A DNA stretch of 64,000 bases, taken from assembly GCA_013176395.1 (NCBI GenBank), contig JABMLP010000017.1, positions 1,240,001 through 1,304,000 of the forward strand, read 5' to 3'. The notes beneath the pieces were generated by a model. That model did no database searches. It worked only from the letters and a program-made list of their open reading frames with translations, and was not told the origin of the DNA. This DNA comes from Venturia oleaginea (taxonomy: Eukaryota; Ascomycota; Dothideomycetes; Venturiales; Venturiaceae). A program made the translations under genes and the position numbers. This document shows positions 33,562-45,668 of this stretch, in pieces (position 1 is the first letter of the stretch; every line of letters starts with the position of its first letter).

Positions 33562-35281
33562 GAAACTTGGACCCTATTATTCGCTCCTCCCGATGTAGAG
33601 CCTCTCGTGCTTGCTTTTGCAGCGGTGAGTCCGAGTGACACATCGACAACCTTTGCAGTTGCACGTTGCTACTCAGTAGAGGTCTTCTGGAAGCCACAGG
33701 AGAGGGAATTGTGATCACGACGCACGACAATTTGACATTACCACACGCTGTACGTGGCCATGGGTTAACAAGCAATTGGGTCGATATTCGGAGGTCTGCC
33801 TAATCTGGTGACTGCCGCCAGTCTATCGACTATGCCACTGTACTGGGCTGTGCCATCGGACATGGCCTATGGCTGAGCATGGCATCCAAGAGAAGGTTCC
33901 ATCATACACAGCTTTTGTAACCTCGCATTTACAGCACATTCTTTTCCATTCTGAGTGTAGCGCCACATTATTCAAAGTCATTGAATACTTGAGTAAAAGC
34001 GACACCTATGCCATGCCATTCGACTGAGGGCTCGGGAGCTCCGGCACATTCGGCCATGGATCGCTCGGACGACTCGGATTCGACAACATCACCCACTACA
34101 GGATATCTGCTTCGGCATATCTTCGATCCCATCAGCCACTCGTGCCTGTGAATTGCGCTTCTTCTCACTCCTCGTAGGCCGATAACACAATCCCCTAGAA
34201 TTTCCGGACCAATGAATGCTACGTTCCTCGTCATGTACTCCGTCGCACTGTAGCACAGCAGACCGCTTTCCCAACGGGCAGTGCTGGATAGCACAAGCCC
34301 TTATCGATGCCCAACCATTTATCTTCTAGAAGCGGCAAGCCACGATACTGAGGACCATTGCTTCTGCTGCAGGGACATGTTACACTACATCCACCTTCTT
34401 ACCATTGTCGACAGTTCAGCCTGACATGATCGCCTACTCTCTGCGCACCGAATATCATCCGTTCTTATCAATCAGGTTACGATCAGAGTATCGCGGCCTT
34501 ACATGGCCAGCCTCACAAGACGGATCACGAATGCTTGTGCAGCAGTACTCGAGGACCTTCCCGCCTGTTCATATTTCTTAGTGGGGAAAATTCGGTTCAG
34601 TGCTTTCTCGACTCGGTGAGGTGCACCAGTTCTCTTCAGTTCCACGTTACTGAGCAACTGCTTCAGAAATGTGGTAGATCTATGTCGCGATCACGCGGCG
34701 CTTGGCTTCCGACCTATTTGTCGTGTTTTCTGATTTCGATAGTCTTATTGGCCAATGCTTTTCACGCTGTACGACAAGCTACAGAACTCCAGCCACATTG
34801 ATTGGAGCACCAGGGGATGATTTGACAGAATGACAGGAAGAAATCCTTACAAACGGAATTTTCAGCCAGAAGAAGAAGTATTGAAATGCATTTCATGCTC
34901 ACCACCTCGATTAGGCTGCGATACTCTAGTGGGTCGGAACACCAAAGTTTCATAGCGTTACCAGGAGACGTCAACAGTGGTTCGGCAACGTCGATCCACA
35001 AAACATTATGGTCACCATAGCATTATGCCAACTTGGAACACCGCCAGCCTCAGCAAGAAATCGGTGAGAGGAAAAAACTGTCTATTTAAAACTTGAGATT
35101 TACCATTCGACCCAAATCATCATCACACCACTTTCACCAACTCCTGCCCACAACTACAAAACCAATCATCAAAGTTATTCTGCCCATCTCAAAACCAACG
35201 CTCTTCCCAACGATTTCTTTCAACCTCACGAATCGAAGTTTCAACAACAATAACACACACTCTCTCCAAACCATCCTCAAG
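33562..35281. other. Intergenic, 1.7 kb
   Basis: No supported gene. Short overlapping ORFs only. The last 200 bases are C/A-rich, as in a fungal leader, with a TATA-like tatttaaaa at 35082. Confidence 0.45.
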
Positions 35282-35629
35282 ATGAAACTCTCCCTCCTCC
35301 TCCTAACCCTATTACCCCTCCTCACCACCGCCCTTCCAACCGCCAAACCAAGCAAAACAGCCTGCTACGGCGAACAAGACGGGAACGTTATCTTGAAAGA
35401 AGTTTGTACAAGCCATCCTCCCACAATAACAGAAACATCACCATCAACATCAACGCAAGCACAACGTCGAGATGCTGATCCGGGGAAGACGGCTTGTTAT
35501 GTCCAACAGGTGAATGGTATCGATACAGAAGTGTGTACGGGACCGAATTGGCATCCGCCCACTGAGGAGACGGAGGGAACGGTTGTGGCGGCGCCGGAGG
35601 GTGTTATCGTTGGTGAGGATGGAGTGTAA
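35282..35629 (+). CDS. Small secreted protein with two Cys repeats
   Basis: ORF of 115 aa from the ATG at 35282, with a signal peptide (MKLSLLLLTLLPLLTTALP). The mature part has two related units, KTACYGEQDGNVILKEVCTS and KTACYVQQVNGIDTEVCTG, each with two Cys and each followed by HPPT (in the second unit after a short NW). A dibasic RR lies between them (AQRRDADPGK), so Kex2 cleavage could give two similar peptides. The tail is acidic. I do not recognise the family. An upstream in-frame extension lacks an ATG. Confidence 0.62.
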   Translation: MKLSLLLLTLLPLLTTALPTAKPSKTACYGEQDGNVILKEVCTSHPPTITETSPSTSTQAQRRDADPGKTACYVQQVNGIDTEVCTGPNWHPPTEETEGTVVAAPEGVIVGEDGV

Positions 35630-37523
35630 ATGCTTTTTTTTTTTCGAGGATGGTGATGATGGTGGTGGTGATGGCAAGTTTCATCTATCGATTCATTGTC
35701 TCGGACGCCCACGGATTTCAGAGGGAATTGACGATCCATACTCCGACCTCAGCATCAACATAATTTCTCTGCGGCAAACCTCGGTTCTACATCTCGCCAA
35801 TTCCTGCTTCGTTGTTCTTAATCAAGAAGAACTTCCCGGTAGTCCTTTCTTTCTTTCTTTCTTGTTTTTAAGTACTCACTCTTTGGTGGGAAGGATACTC
35901 AGTATCAGAATCGGACTCAGAATCGGACAGAGGATCTAATGCACATTACGTAAAGACGATACATACGAAAAACGCATTACTAGACAACTAATAAGATCAA
36001 ACGAACGAACGAGATGATGAGATGTTTTCACATTCCATACGATCACGAATTCTTTGCTAGAAGATGAGGACATATTTTCCTATCAGATTCCCGCGACTAT
36101 GAGTCTTGACTAAAGATTGTATCTATGTAGAATCAACATATTACTTACTATCTTTTCATTTTTGGAAACTTTGCAGAATCGTTCTATTAGTTGGTGACGA
36201 CTGATCCATATTGATCCCAAAAATGTAGTAGAGAGACGGCGACGGCCACTAGATATTGACCTACCATTTTAGTTGCAAATCCCTCCTGCGCGTGAAATAC
36301 ACCTATCGAGTGCTTCCTTACTAGAGAGTTACTCAACAACAGTTCCCTTGACACAACCCATAGTACTACTACTACTCCTACTAATCCCCATCTAGCAAAA
36401 AAAACAATATCCAGAACCACTTCCCAGGATCTTCCAAAGGCAATGAAGACATCCAAATCTACAAGTGCCAAATACAAATTTCAAGAAGGCATTTCGTGCC
36501 TAAAGCGGGTGTGGGTATACCTCATTGAAAGAGGTAACAATATACCAAGCACAACCTCTCAAGTAAACTCTACTACATCTTAGATTTTATCGTCCAATTC
36601 CTAGGAGAGTACTCCACAGCTCCGTGCGTACTCTAGACAGGACAGAATAAAGCCCTTCTCCCTTCCCTTCTCCTAAGAGTAAATAAAGCCCCATTCCTCC
36701 CCCGCGTATAGTATAGAATCCCGAGAACCTTTCCCTCCCAACCCATCTTCCCATCTTTCCCCTCCCTCCCTCCCTCCCCCCCCCTCGCGAAGAAAGGTAC
36801 CTACCTCCTTCTATCTCCTACCCGCCCGTCCCATCCCTCTACTCTATATCCCCGCCTTTCCTCCCTTCCAGTTGGTTTCTATCGTTCCAGTCATATATTT
36901 ACGTTGTAATAGGTAGGGGTAGAGGTTCCCCTAACGATAGGAGGGGGTTTATAGTCGTAGTAAGATAATCGTCGCGTGTGAGAAGGAGAGAGGTCGTCAA
37001 GGTAGTAGGTTAGTTCGTAATCGTAATCGTAATTATCATTGTCCGCAGTGAATTGGCTTTGTTGTCGATATCGTTAAAGTTTCAGGCCGAGACCTCCGTC
37101 CGAATGAGTCTAAGGCTTCTCAGGCTATGGCAAACCCCATGAAACGTTACCTCAGATTCATCATCAGTTGAATCAAAGTAGATGCACTCACACGATCCCC
37201 AAAATAGGAAGAAACCACAAAAACGATGAACAGCTGTGTGCGATTGATGGATATCTCATATTTCCCAGATATCTATGCAAAAAGAGAGAAAGACATTCTC
37301 AACACAGCCTCGCAAACTCCGACGCTATGTAAGGTATAAATATCAAATTCGGAGACAAGAAACAGGACGCTCGTTTCCAACGACTGAGAACGCTGCAGGT
37401 ATTGTGAAGGATCGCAATGTCCAAAATCCCAGATTCCACCTTCAAATGTAGCGCTGTGGCGCCTTGAGCCACAATCAGTGTATCCACAAGCAGGACGGTC
37501 TCAGTAAACAAGAATAGGGAGAC
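35630..37523. other. Intergenic, 1.9 kb, with pyrimidine-rich tract
   Basis: No supported gene. A T run with ggtgatgatggtggtgg follows the stop of the previous gene. A C/T-rich tract with a C run lies at about 36718-36790. Otherwise nothing was recognised. Confidence 0.5.
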
Positions 37524-39311
37524 CTAGTAATCAGGCAGCCAATTCCCACCAGTATCTGCTGCTGTTTTCTCCACAACTTGTCTAGCTTCCGTATAAACAT
37601 CTGGTTCGGCTTCCACTGCAACTACTGGCTCGACCTCTGGATCCGCAACGGGGCCGGATGACGAAATCGGCGCAGACTCTGGTTCTGCCGCTGGCTCTGC
37701 ATCTGTTTCCTTCTCAACCTGTGGTCTCTGGACTGCTGCCGTCGTTGTACCATTCGTCTTTGGTCGATGAGCAACTTTCGTCTTCGGGCGTACCGACTCC
37801 TTGGCCTTCGCGGCTGTGCCATCTCTGACCTTCGATGCGGAACTGGCTGTTGGGCGCATCATGCGGGCAAGAAACGAATCGTCCGGAACGCGAGGGACTG
37901 GAGGAGTCTCACCAGAAGAAACTGCCGGTCGACGATTCTGCTGTGTGGTAGGTGGCCTCGTTGAAGGTCGACGTGCAACACCTGCTTGAGTAGATCGTGC
38001 AGAATTGTTGGCATTGCTGATGTTGGAAGATCGTCGTGTCAAGATCTTCTCTGGTTGTGCCGACGTGTTGCCATGTTTGGCAGCCGATGAAGCGGTTGGT
38101 GCCACCAAATGAGCCGGCAATTTGACTGGACGGGTTGGCGATTTCGGTCGAGGTTTCACGAAACCGCCGGTAGTGATCGATCCACTATGCCTACTTGCCA
38201 CCGAGGTCCTTCCTCCTCGGGATATGCCTCGTGTGCGAGACGCAGGTGAGTCGTTGGCCCCTGGAGATGCCAGAGTGTTGTTGCCACCATTTGTTGCTGG
38301 TGATGTACGGGATGTCGGAGTCAAAGAGCTTGCTTGAACAGGACTTGTTTCTGGTGCTTCTGATGGCGAGATCTTCGGTGTGCTTCGAACTGCGGGCTTG
38401 TGATCCGTGCGCGGAGTCGCAGTCTTTGGAGCTGGAGCATGGGTAGGCGTGCGTGGCACTTGTGGGACGTCTTTTGCAGATGTCTTGCTGGTTCGAGTTG
38501 GAGTTGAGTCCTCAGGCTCGGCCGCAATTGTCAGATTCTGCATAATTTGATCCATTGGTGGCGGGAGAAAGATGGGGTCGCTGAAAGGGGCAGGCTTGAC
38601 AGCATTGTCATCCTTAGACACATCATCAGACTGCCTGCCGTTGACCGGCGCGGGTGTTGCTCTTTCTGAGACCAGATCAATGTCATGGCCAAATGCATTG
38701 CCATTGATCTTGTCCTCAGGCTTGGGTGTGTCAGGCGCGGGCTTCGTGACGAACGGGTCCGAGTTGCTCTGAGCAGTATTTGTAGCTTTGCGCTCGGATG
38801 CTTTGCGCTCCAACTTCTGCGATAGTTCTCGCTGAATGTCTGGCTTGAATCCCACTGGTTCCACGTTGGTTTCTGCAGAAGGTTCTGAGAGTATTCCATG
38901 GAGCGTAGCGTTGTTTCCGAAGATGGGTTGGCTGACTGGTTCGGACTCTCGCGTTCGATCCATTGGAGTTCGCGCGAGTTCAGCAGACGTATTCAAGTCG
39001 TCCAACTCTTTCTTTGCCTGCTCTTGAATATCAAATATCTCCTTACTGCTAGCGTGACGCTCGGCACTTGTCGGATTGCTCTCTCTTCGGTGTGGAGTTG
39101 AGATATTCGTGTCTGGCGTCTGATTGCGCGGCTTGTTGGCCTCAACGGGGAAGAAGCTGGCGCGCACTTTCGACCCTGTCCGGCTTCCAGCTCCACGCTC
39201 CAAGTCACCAGCTGCAGGTGATCGGCCTCGAGAATTGGCACTAGGCGACGGTGCTTCTGGTGTTGGCTTCTGCTCGAACATAGCCCTGAGATTCCGCACT
39301 CCGCCAGCCAT
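37524..39311 (-). CDS. Intrinsically disordered Ser/Pro/Thr-rich protein
   Basis: Single-exon ORF of 595 aa, start MAGGVRNLRAMFEQK. Nearly the whole chain is low in complexity and rich in Pro, Ser, Thr, Ala, Lys and Arg, with many SP/TP sites. More ordered islands are KEIFDIQEQAKKELDDLN, KSPTRPVKLPAHLVAPT and PRVPDDSFLARMMRPTASSA. The basic SP-rich character is like microtubule- or actin-associated scaffold proteins, but I cannot name it. No signal peptide or membrane segment. Length and absence of stops across 1.8 kb of minus strand make it a confident gene. Confidence 0.78.
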   Translation of the reverse strand: MAGGVRNLRAMFEQKPTPEAPSPSANSRGRSPAAGDLERGAGSRTGSKVRASFFPVEANKPRNQTPDTNISTPHRRESNPTSAERHASSKEIFDIQEQAKKELDDLNTSAELARTPMDRTRESEPVSQPIFGNNATLHGILSEPSAETNVEPVGFKPDIQRELSQKLERKASERKATNTAQSNSDPFVTKPAPDTPKPEDKINGNAFGHDIDLVSERATPAPVNGRQSDDVSKDDNAVKPAPFSDPIFLPPPMDQIMQNLTIAAEPEDSTPTRTSKTSAKDVPQVPRTPTHAPAPKTATPRTDHKPAVRSTPKISPSEAPETSPVQASSLTPTSRTSPATNGGNNTLASPGANDSPASRTRGISRGGRTSVASRHSGSITTGGFVKPRPKSPTRPVKLPAHLVAPTASSAAKHGNTSAQPEKILTRRSSNISNANNSARSTQAGVARRPSTRPPTTQQNRRPAVSSGETPPVPRVPDDSFLARMMRPTASSASKVRDGTAAKAKESVRPKTKVAHRPKTNGTTTAAVQRPQVEKETDAEPAAEPESAPISSSGPVADPEVEPVVAVEAEPDVYTEARQVVEKTAADTGGNWLPDY

Positions 39312-41108
39312 CTTTCTGTGTGGACAGTCAGAACTTGAGATAGGCGGGACTTGGGACCAGAATGTATGATTGTATGGATATGGGTATGTGTCTAGGTATG
39401 GGACAGATGTACCGAGTAATCGATCGAGGCTTGACGCGTCCAGAGACTCGGGCTAGCTTTTGTGATTTGCGACCCACAAGGGGCAGGGGAAGGTAATTGG
39501 AGTAATTGATCTGCGACGACTAGAGATTGTCGGATGAGACGAGCTTGGGCTAGGGTTTTATTTGTGTAGCAAAACAATGAAGAGAGTGATAACGAGGGTA
39601 GGAGAGCTGTATAGGAGGTTGTCGCGTTGTTTTTGTGGGAAGTTGTCGGGTACACAAAGGCAATGTTGGAGCTATCAAACACCAACAAGTAACAGTATTT
39701 GCAGCTCGTAACTTCAGGCCACCCCCGTATTATTTCAGCGAGGGGTGCCCGTGAACACCTCATCTCATCGCCGGCTTCCACCACACGTGACATCTCTAGT
39801 TGATGTGTTGCTAAAATTACAGGAACCAAAAAACAGCACACACAGCGAGAACTCAATTTTTGGAATTTACAGAATTATCATCTAAAGATCATCAAAACAC
39901 CTCTGCTAGTGGCCGCTCCGGCCTCTAGAGGCCATCGCGCGTCCCTCAGCGTCGATGAGATACCTCTAGAGTCGCCGTCGCGGCCACGGCATAGCAAGCA
40001 CACGAATACATGAGCAAGCTACACGAACGATGCGTCCACCAAAGACAACAGCAACCATCTAGTCACTATCTCCCGGCTAGTCCATCACCCCAGATGACAC
40101 TGCAACGCTCCGAGTCGACGAGTCACCGCTAGAACGGCAATACCTTCAACACAACTCAAACACCAGACGCCCGGTGTGCAACAATTGACACCACACACCA
40201 CTGCAACGACTAGACAACCTCTCCCAACGTCTTGGCAAACCGTTCTGCTACAAGCTGTTGCCCAGAGCCTTGAGCCTCTCCCCAAACTGTTGCCTCCCAG
40301 TTATGGCATTGGCAAGAGTAGGTGCGCGACACAGTAAGTAGTAAGGACGCATAGAAGGAGCTTATTGGCGGCAAATCCCCTCCCTGTAAGCTAGCAGACG
40401 TAGCCTTGAGCCTCTCCCCAGACTGTTGCGTCCCAGTTATGGCATTGGCAAGAGTAGGAGCGCGATATAGCAAGTAGGGAGAGCGACTAGCAGCAGGTAG
40501 GCTCCGACTATAAGACGGCAGGTCTATAGCACGATCGGCGCCATACAATACGGCAGCTGCCAGACAGCCTCGTCTACGGGCATACCCGGAGTATCACACC
40601 CAAGCAGCGAAATCACGACTACGATGGTTACTATTGTCTCCAGCATCACACAACCAAATACACTGCCGCATAGGAATCTGGTGCAAGGCAACTTTCACAA
40701 GCAGAAACATACTTAGGGAACCCATTGGCCTTGAGGGATAAGGCGAAACAGATAGACAAAGCTGAGCACTAGAGGGAGACTGTAGGTAGAAGGATAGCGA
40801 ACCACGAGGCATTGCCTCTTGAGTTTACATAGCACAGATATACTAGCAGAGTAACCAGTATCTACAAGAGCCAGCGGGCATTTGGAGATACTGGTTAAGG
40901 GAAAAGAGGGAGGACGGAGGGGACAGCTGGTCTTGTTTCAGTGAACGGGGCGAAGTGGGGCGCGGTGGATTATATAATCTATCACGTGTCGGCTGTTTGA
41001 TGAAGTCCTCCTAACCTGACATAGCTGCTTGATTAAGCGGCTGCAACCGAGTAGGATAAAATCAATCAATCAATCAGTAAATGAGGAACCAAACACCCAA
41101 CCACCAGT
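39312..41108. other. Intergenic and repeat relic region
   Basis: The left part is the promoter of the disordered-protein gene. From about 39.9 to 41.0 kb the sequence changes character and includes a 136-bp-period duplication, without an intact ORF. It is probably decayed transposon sequence but I could not assign it. Confidence 0.4.
40268..40490. repeat. 136-bp-period direct repeat
   Basis: Two copies beginning ccttgagcctctcccca at 40268 and 40404, and sharing cccagttatggcattggcaa, followed by related but more diverged sequence. Roughly 90 bases of each period align well. Confidence 0.8.
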
Positions 41109-43873
41109 TTAGAAATCCCCGTCCTTTAAGTACTCCTGTAAATCCGTACGCGTCCCCTAGAGCATAAGTTAGCCACCAATCAACACCTCTCCAAAAAACG
41201 AACAAAAAACATACCAAATCATAAACACAATCCCCTCCCTCAACCCCATTATAATCTACCTCAATCTGCAAAGTCCCATTCTGCACCTTTCCAGCCTTGA
41301 CAGTCACAGCCTGTCTGACACGCTTGGTGGGGCTCATGTCGAAGTAATTCAGAGGTGAGATGACGAGGCTAGATTGTGCGGATTGGAAGAGGGTTGTTGG
41401 GATATCCCTAGTAGGTGTTGTTAGTCAATTACCTCACCCATCACCATCTCTTGCCAACTAAGCCGTGATAACGTGATGAAACCAAGTTAGGAAATAGAAT
41501 AACTCACCCACTCCCCGGCAAATGATGCATCCCCAAATTAAACCAAACAACTAAATCCTCCTGCCTAATCGCCTCCCCATCAAAAAACCTCCCAAAATCA
41601 ACATGCTGCTCCCCAATCCCCCTCCCATTCAAAGTAGACGCAGACCGCGGTTCTGTATCCTTCCTCTTCGTAACATAAAAATGCTCCCGCGCAAAATCAA
41701 CAGTCCCATTCGCAGTCGTAGAATTTATCGCAACAAGGTGGGTAGGCGGCCCAATCCCAGGCGCGAGCCGAAAACCCCGATACTCGCCGTAAGCGTTCGG
41801 AGCATCTGTATTAACGATGGCGTAGATTGTTTCTGCATTCTCCGACCAGTTTATCTTTGTTTCGTTTTCGGTTTGTAGAAAGGAGCGGTGGATGTTCATT
41901 GTATTTATGAAATCGTCGCTACCGGGCAAAGATTCAGTGACGGGTTTGATATCGATGCGTTGGATTGTGTTTGCCGTGCCGTTCATATCGAGGTCGAGTT
42001 TGAAGTTGATGACGTGGTCGTGCTGGATGTGTTAGCGAGATGTAGAATTCTTTCTTCTCGTGAGAGAGAGGCGTGGATGGAATGGCATACCATAGCCCCA
42101 GAGAGTGCATCGTGGATTTTAAACCCGTGATCGTTGTTGCCACCTGCGTTTGTCCCTTCGATGTAGCCGGAGGCTCGAACGGTAACTTCCATGCTTCCAT
42201 CGTAGAAAAATTGGTAATCGAACATGTAATCGTAATTTCCCATCGTCGAGATCGTTCTCACAACTAGTATATTATTCTTAATCACCGTGACGTAACTTAG
42301 GCTACCTCGATGGCGCGCGAGAGGAAATCCAGCATCGCGTTCGAAAATGCAGATGCTACCATTCTTGAAAGGGGTATCCAAATACGCAGCTGTCTCCGGG
42401 CAATCCCAGCCAGGAACCAATTTGTTCAAGCCCCCTCCAAAGCCGTAGTTCGGTATCGCGGACGAGTCCAGCCAAAACGTATTTGCTCTGAGAGGATCGT
42501 TCGACGCATATAGCGCTAGAGCTTCCTGCATTTGAAGCTCGTAAATGATGCGTTCGTCATCGAAGTTGATGTTGAAGAGGGCGAGGCTGAGCTGCTGGGA
42601 CACGCCCATGTAGAAGGAGAATCCCATCCATTCAACGTACATGTTGTTCAGATCCATCGCAAACCTTTGTGATGCCGCAACGTTTTGTGGCCCTGGCTTT
42701 TCGTCGTCTGGGAATAGTGTACCTTCTCGATCCATTGATGTCCATTCACCGTTCGCCGCTATCCCGCTCTTTTCGAAGCCAGGAGCAGACCAGGCTGAGT
42801 GGAGTGCAGATACTGAGTCATATACTTTCCCGTTGTATACGATTGCTAACAATTGTGTTGCCTGGTTGTTCGAAGTTGTGTTCAAGGTGTCTAGGGGGAA
42901 GTTAGTTATTGTAAATACGCTCCAAATGGCGGGAAACAATCTAAGAGAAGAACCTGTTTAACATCGAAACAAAATTGTGTCGTCAACTACCAAGAAGGCT
43001 TGACAGCTATCCATCTACGTCGCTCTTCAAGCTTTCCAGAACGAGAAGAATGCATGGATTGGAGACGCAACAACCAGAAGCTAGAAACAGTAGCCGACAA
43101 CGTAATCATACCTATCTTGAAGTACAGACCCTGGGGAAGAAGATAATGAGCGTCCCCATTATTTGGGTCCGAGCCATCATTGAAGCCATACTAAACAAGT
43201 TCAGCATATTCTCATCCAGCCAAGAAAAGAATCTACTCACCCACATGGCATTGGCACCTTGCTTTACGAATTTGGTGCTACTGTTAGAAGAACCCGGCCC
43301 CACCAGATCCTCCAATATATCTTTCATCTGTGGCAGGATTGTTTTCATCAGATCACCAGCTGACACATAGTTATCATTCATTTTGACTACCTTGCCGCCG
43401 GTAGAACTGGTAGCATCCCAGTCCATAGGCTGAATCGTGGTAACATTGGGAGACAGTGGCAAAGGTCCGATGGAGAATTTCTGGCGTGTCTCAGAATGTT
43501 CATCTTCATTGAAGACCAAGTTGAAGCTGGCGTACTTGAGAGGCATGGGCCCATTGCCTTGGAAATACGCCAGGGCAGCGGATTTGTTCGGGTATACCAG
43601 ATCGATATAATTGAGGCTAACACCTGTTCCTGATCTTCGTGGGATATTTTGCTCGGCCCAGGTTTTGATGTAACTCTGCAGTGTTGTTCGTTCGCTTTGT
43701 GAAATGCTTGCCCATATATTCTCCTTGGGTGCTGTGATGTCTCGATTGCCTTCTTGTGGGCACGCCGTGCTATCTTGAGGGCCAAGAGCTGGATGATTCC
43801 CAAGACTGTTTGATGCAGCGCAGATGATGCATAAGGATGATAAAAGGAACAGGGTGAATCGTAGAAGAACCAT
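41109..43873 (-). CDS. Secreted copper amine oxidase
   Basis: Copper- and topaquinone-dependent amine oxidase that oxidises primary amines to aldehydes, ammonia and hydrogen peroxide. Minus-strand exons: 43873-43241, 43190-43112, 42890-42091, 42022-41508, 41407-41215 and 41156-41109; 755 aa. A signal peptide (MVLLRFTLFLLSSLCIICAA) points to secretion. The topaquinone tyrosine is in TMGNYDYMFDYQF, the copper His pair in AM|HDHVINF across intron 3, and the third His is in MHHLPGSG. Active-site DAG-like region (FERDAGFPLARHRG) is present. All joins restore family sequence; intron 2 is 221 nt, others about 50-100. The gene appears intact. Confidence 0.94.
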
Positions 43874-44368
43874 GGGGACTGTGAGGGCGTGAAGCCTATT
43901 TGAGACGAATGAGAGGGGAAGTGTCTTTGATCTCGAGCAAATGGGGAATGCAACGCCTATACATCCAATGGGGAAATAATCTTGCTCGACGGTGAGTGGG
44001 ACTTGGGTCCATAGTTGACGGAAAGGATGTAACGAGACACTAAGAGGTGATTGTACGACATCGTATTGAAATCCGAACAGGCTTTTCTCCCGTCTGGCCA
44101 CCTCTTCTGTCGTAAAGTCCCGTTCCACACCGTTTCATTGGTTCTATGGCCTCAGAGGTGTGATAGAGGCCAGATAAAGGGCCAGGATTTCTGAGACCAA
44201 TTGATGGACACCCACAGCTAGCGTTTGTATGCGCAAACGGTCTCTAATGATATCAACAGTCCTACTGACCATGACAGAATTGCTGTCATCGACCTTTGCC
44301 GAGAGGCTATCAAATCTTGTGCGTTCCGTTAGACATGTTAAATTCGAAAAATGTAATTTACAGTTGGC
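43874..44368. other. Intergenic: amine oxidase promoter
   Basis: About 500 bases between the amine oxidase start and the end of the next minus-strand gene. No separate gene is supported, although the open frame of the amine oxidase extends upstream without an ATG of better context. Confidence 0.5.
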
Positions 44369-45190
44369 TCATCTCTGTGCCTCATGAGCTAACTCCGCAC
44401 TGTGCTCTTGGGTCGGAAGCTCCACAGGCGGCCAATACAGATTATCTGCCTTCGAGTCGGTATTATTATCTCTTCCTCCATTCAGAGCTGAAAGTTCGAG
44501 AATTTCTCCTCCAGCCCCTTGGCCGGCCGGAAGTTCTTGCGTGTTATCCCCGTGCACCTCATGTACTCTCTTTTCATCTCCAGCCGTAGTAGGATGATCT
44601 CCCAGTTCTGCTAAATCGGGACGCTTCTTGCGTCGCTTGTAAAGGAATACTCCAAAAATGATGGCCGCAACGGTAACCCCTCCTCCGACGATTCCACCTG
44701 CTATTGATCCCTTGTTGGTTCTTCGCGATGATGTAGGAGTTGAGGATGCTGTGACTGTGGCGGTTGCAGCCCCTGAGGATGTTGACGAGGCAGATAAGCT
44801 GCTGCTAGGCGTTGTGCACATATCGATGCTGTAGTAGACGTAGGTGGTGTTGTAACATGTTGCCACTTCTGCTACAATGGCAGCTCCGGAACATATATCT
44901 GAGGTCATATCTCTCTCGTAGATTGTGACTTGACAAAGGGTCAGTTTTTGCGTTAGACCCGAGTCGTTCGCCACGGATAACATACCCGAACATCCTGTGT
45001 CTAAACCGACGACTTGAAAGCTGCTGAAAGGTCCGTCGCGGTCGAGCCTCGAGCAGGTTCCATTGGGGTAGCCATTGGGGCCACTGAATCCGCGATAGGA
45101 GTTTTGGCATGCGCCGTCCGAGAAGGTGCTGATATCTGAGGTTGCGGCCACGGGCCTCGCCAGGAGGACTAATAGTATTGAGGGCAGCAT
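44369..45190 (-). CDS. Single-pass surface protein with Cys-rich ectodomain
   Basis: Single-exon ORF of 273 aa. The signal peptide is MLPSILLVLLARPVAAT. Residues about 20-125 form an ectodomain with paired Cys (DGACQNSYRGF, GTCSRLD, DTGCSGML, ATCYNTTY) and N-glycosylation sites. A Ser/Thr-rich linker leads to one membrane helix (GSIAGGIVGGGVTVAAIIFGVFLY) flanked by KRRKKRP, then a polar cytoplasmic tail. The plan matches fungal WSC/Mid2-type wall sensors and related proteins that are common next to secreted enzymes. The exact family is not identified. Confidence 0.72.
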   Translation of the reverse strand: MLPSILLVLLARPVAATSDISTFSDGACQNSYRGFSGPNGYPNGTCSRLDRDGPFSSFQVVGLDTGCSGMLSVANDSGLTQKLTLCQVTIYERDMTSDICSGAAIVAEVATCYNTTYVYYSIDMCTTPSSSLSASSTSSGAATATVTASSTPTSSRRTNKGSIAGGIVGGGVTVAAIIFGVFLYKRRKKRPDLAELGDHPTTAGDEKRVHEVHGDNTQELPAGQGAGGEILELSALNGGRDNNTDSKADNLYWPPVELPTQEHSAELAHEAQR

Positions 45191-45668
45191 TACAGCTGTG
45201 TCTCAACCGGATTCCAGAGGGACATCCTCGAGCAGATATAATAGAAGCGGAGGGACTCCCGGATAGATAAGCCGTCCAACTGGAAAACGCGAGGTGCATA
45301 TGTGCATCCACTCCTGACGCCCAAAAGCCAAAGATAGCGATCGTGATTCGCCCATGTCACTCAGCGTCCTAGGGGCCGTATCACAACACCAGACAGGCAG
45401 CTAGAATCGGCCTGTTCATGTGCGGAAACCCCGCTCAAGTCGGTAGAAAAGATTTGCTCTCGCAGCTGGGCGAATAGAGTGCTGCTTCCAGTGCTGAGGG
45501 GAGCAGTGGCCCAAAAGGCATCGGGGTTTGGATTGTGGATTGTGGATTGCAAGGGGTATGAGTAGTAAGCTGGGGACGGCATGGTAAACATGATTAATAC
45601 ATTAAGAACAGCACGGCCCCATTTTAAGCCGCAATGTCGAATTCGGGTTAGTCAGCGTTAGTGCTTAC
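45191..45668. other. Intergenic, up to the Tc1/mariner element
   Basis: Upstream region of the surface-protein gene. No gene. A repeated gattgtggattgtggattg is visible at 45533-45550. Confidence 0.5.
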
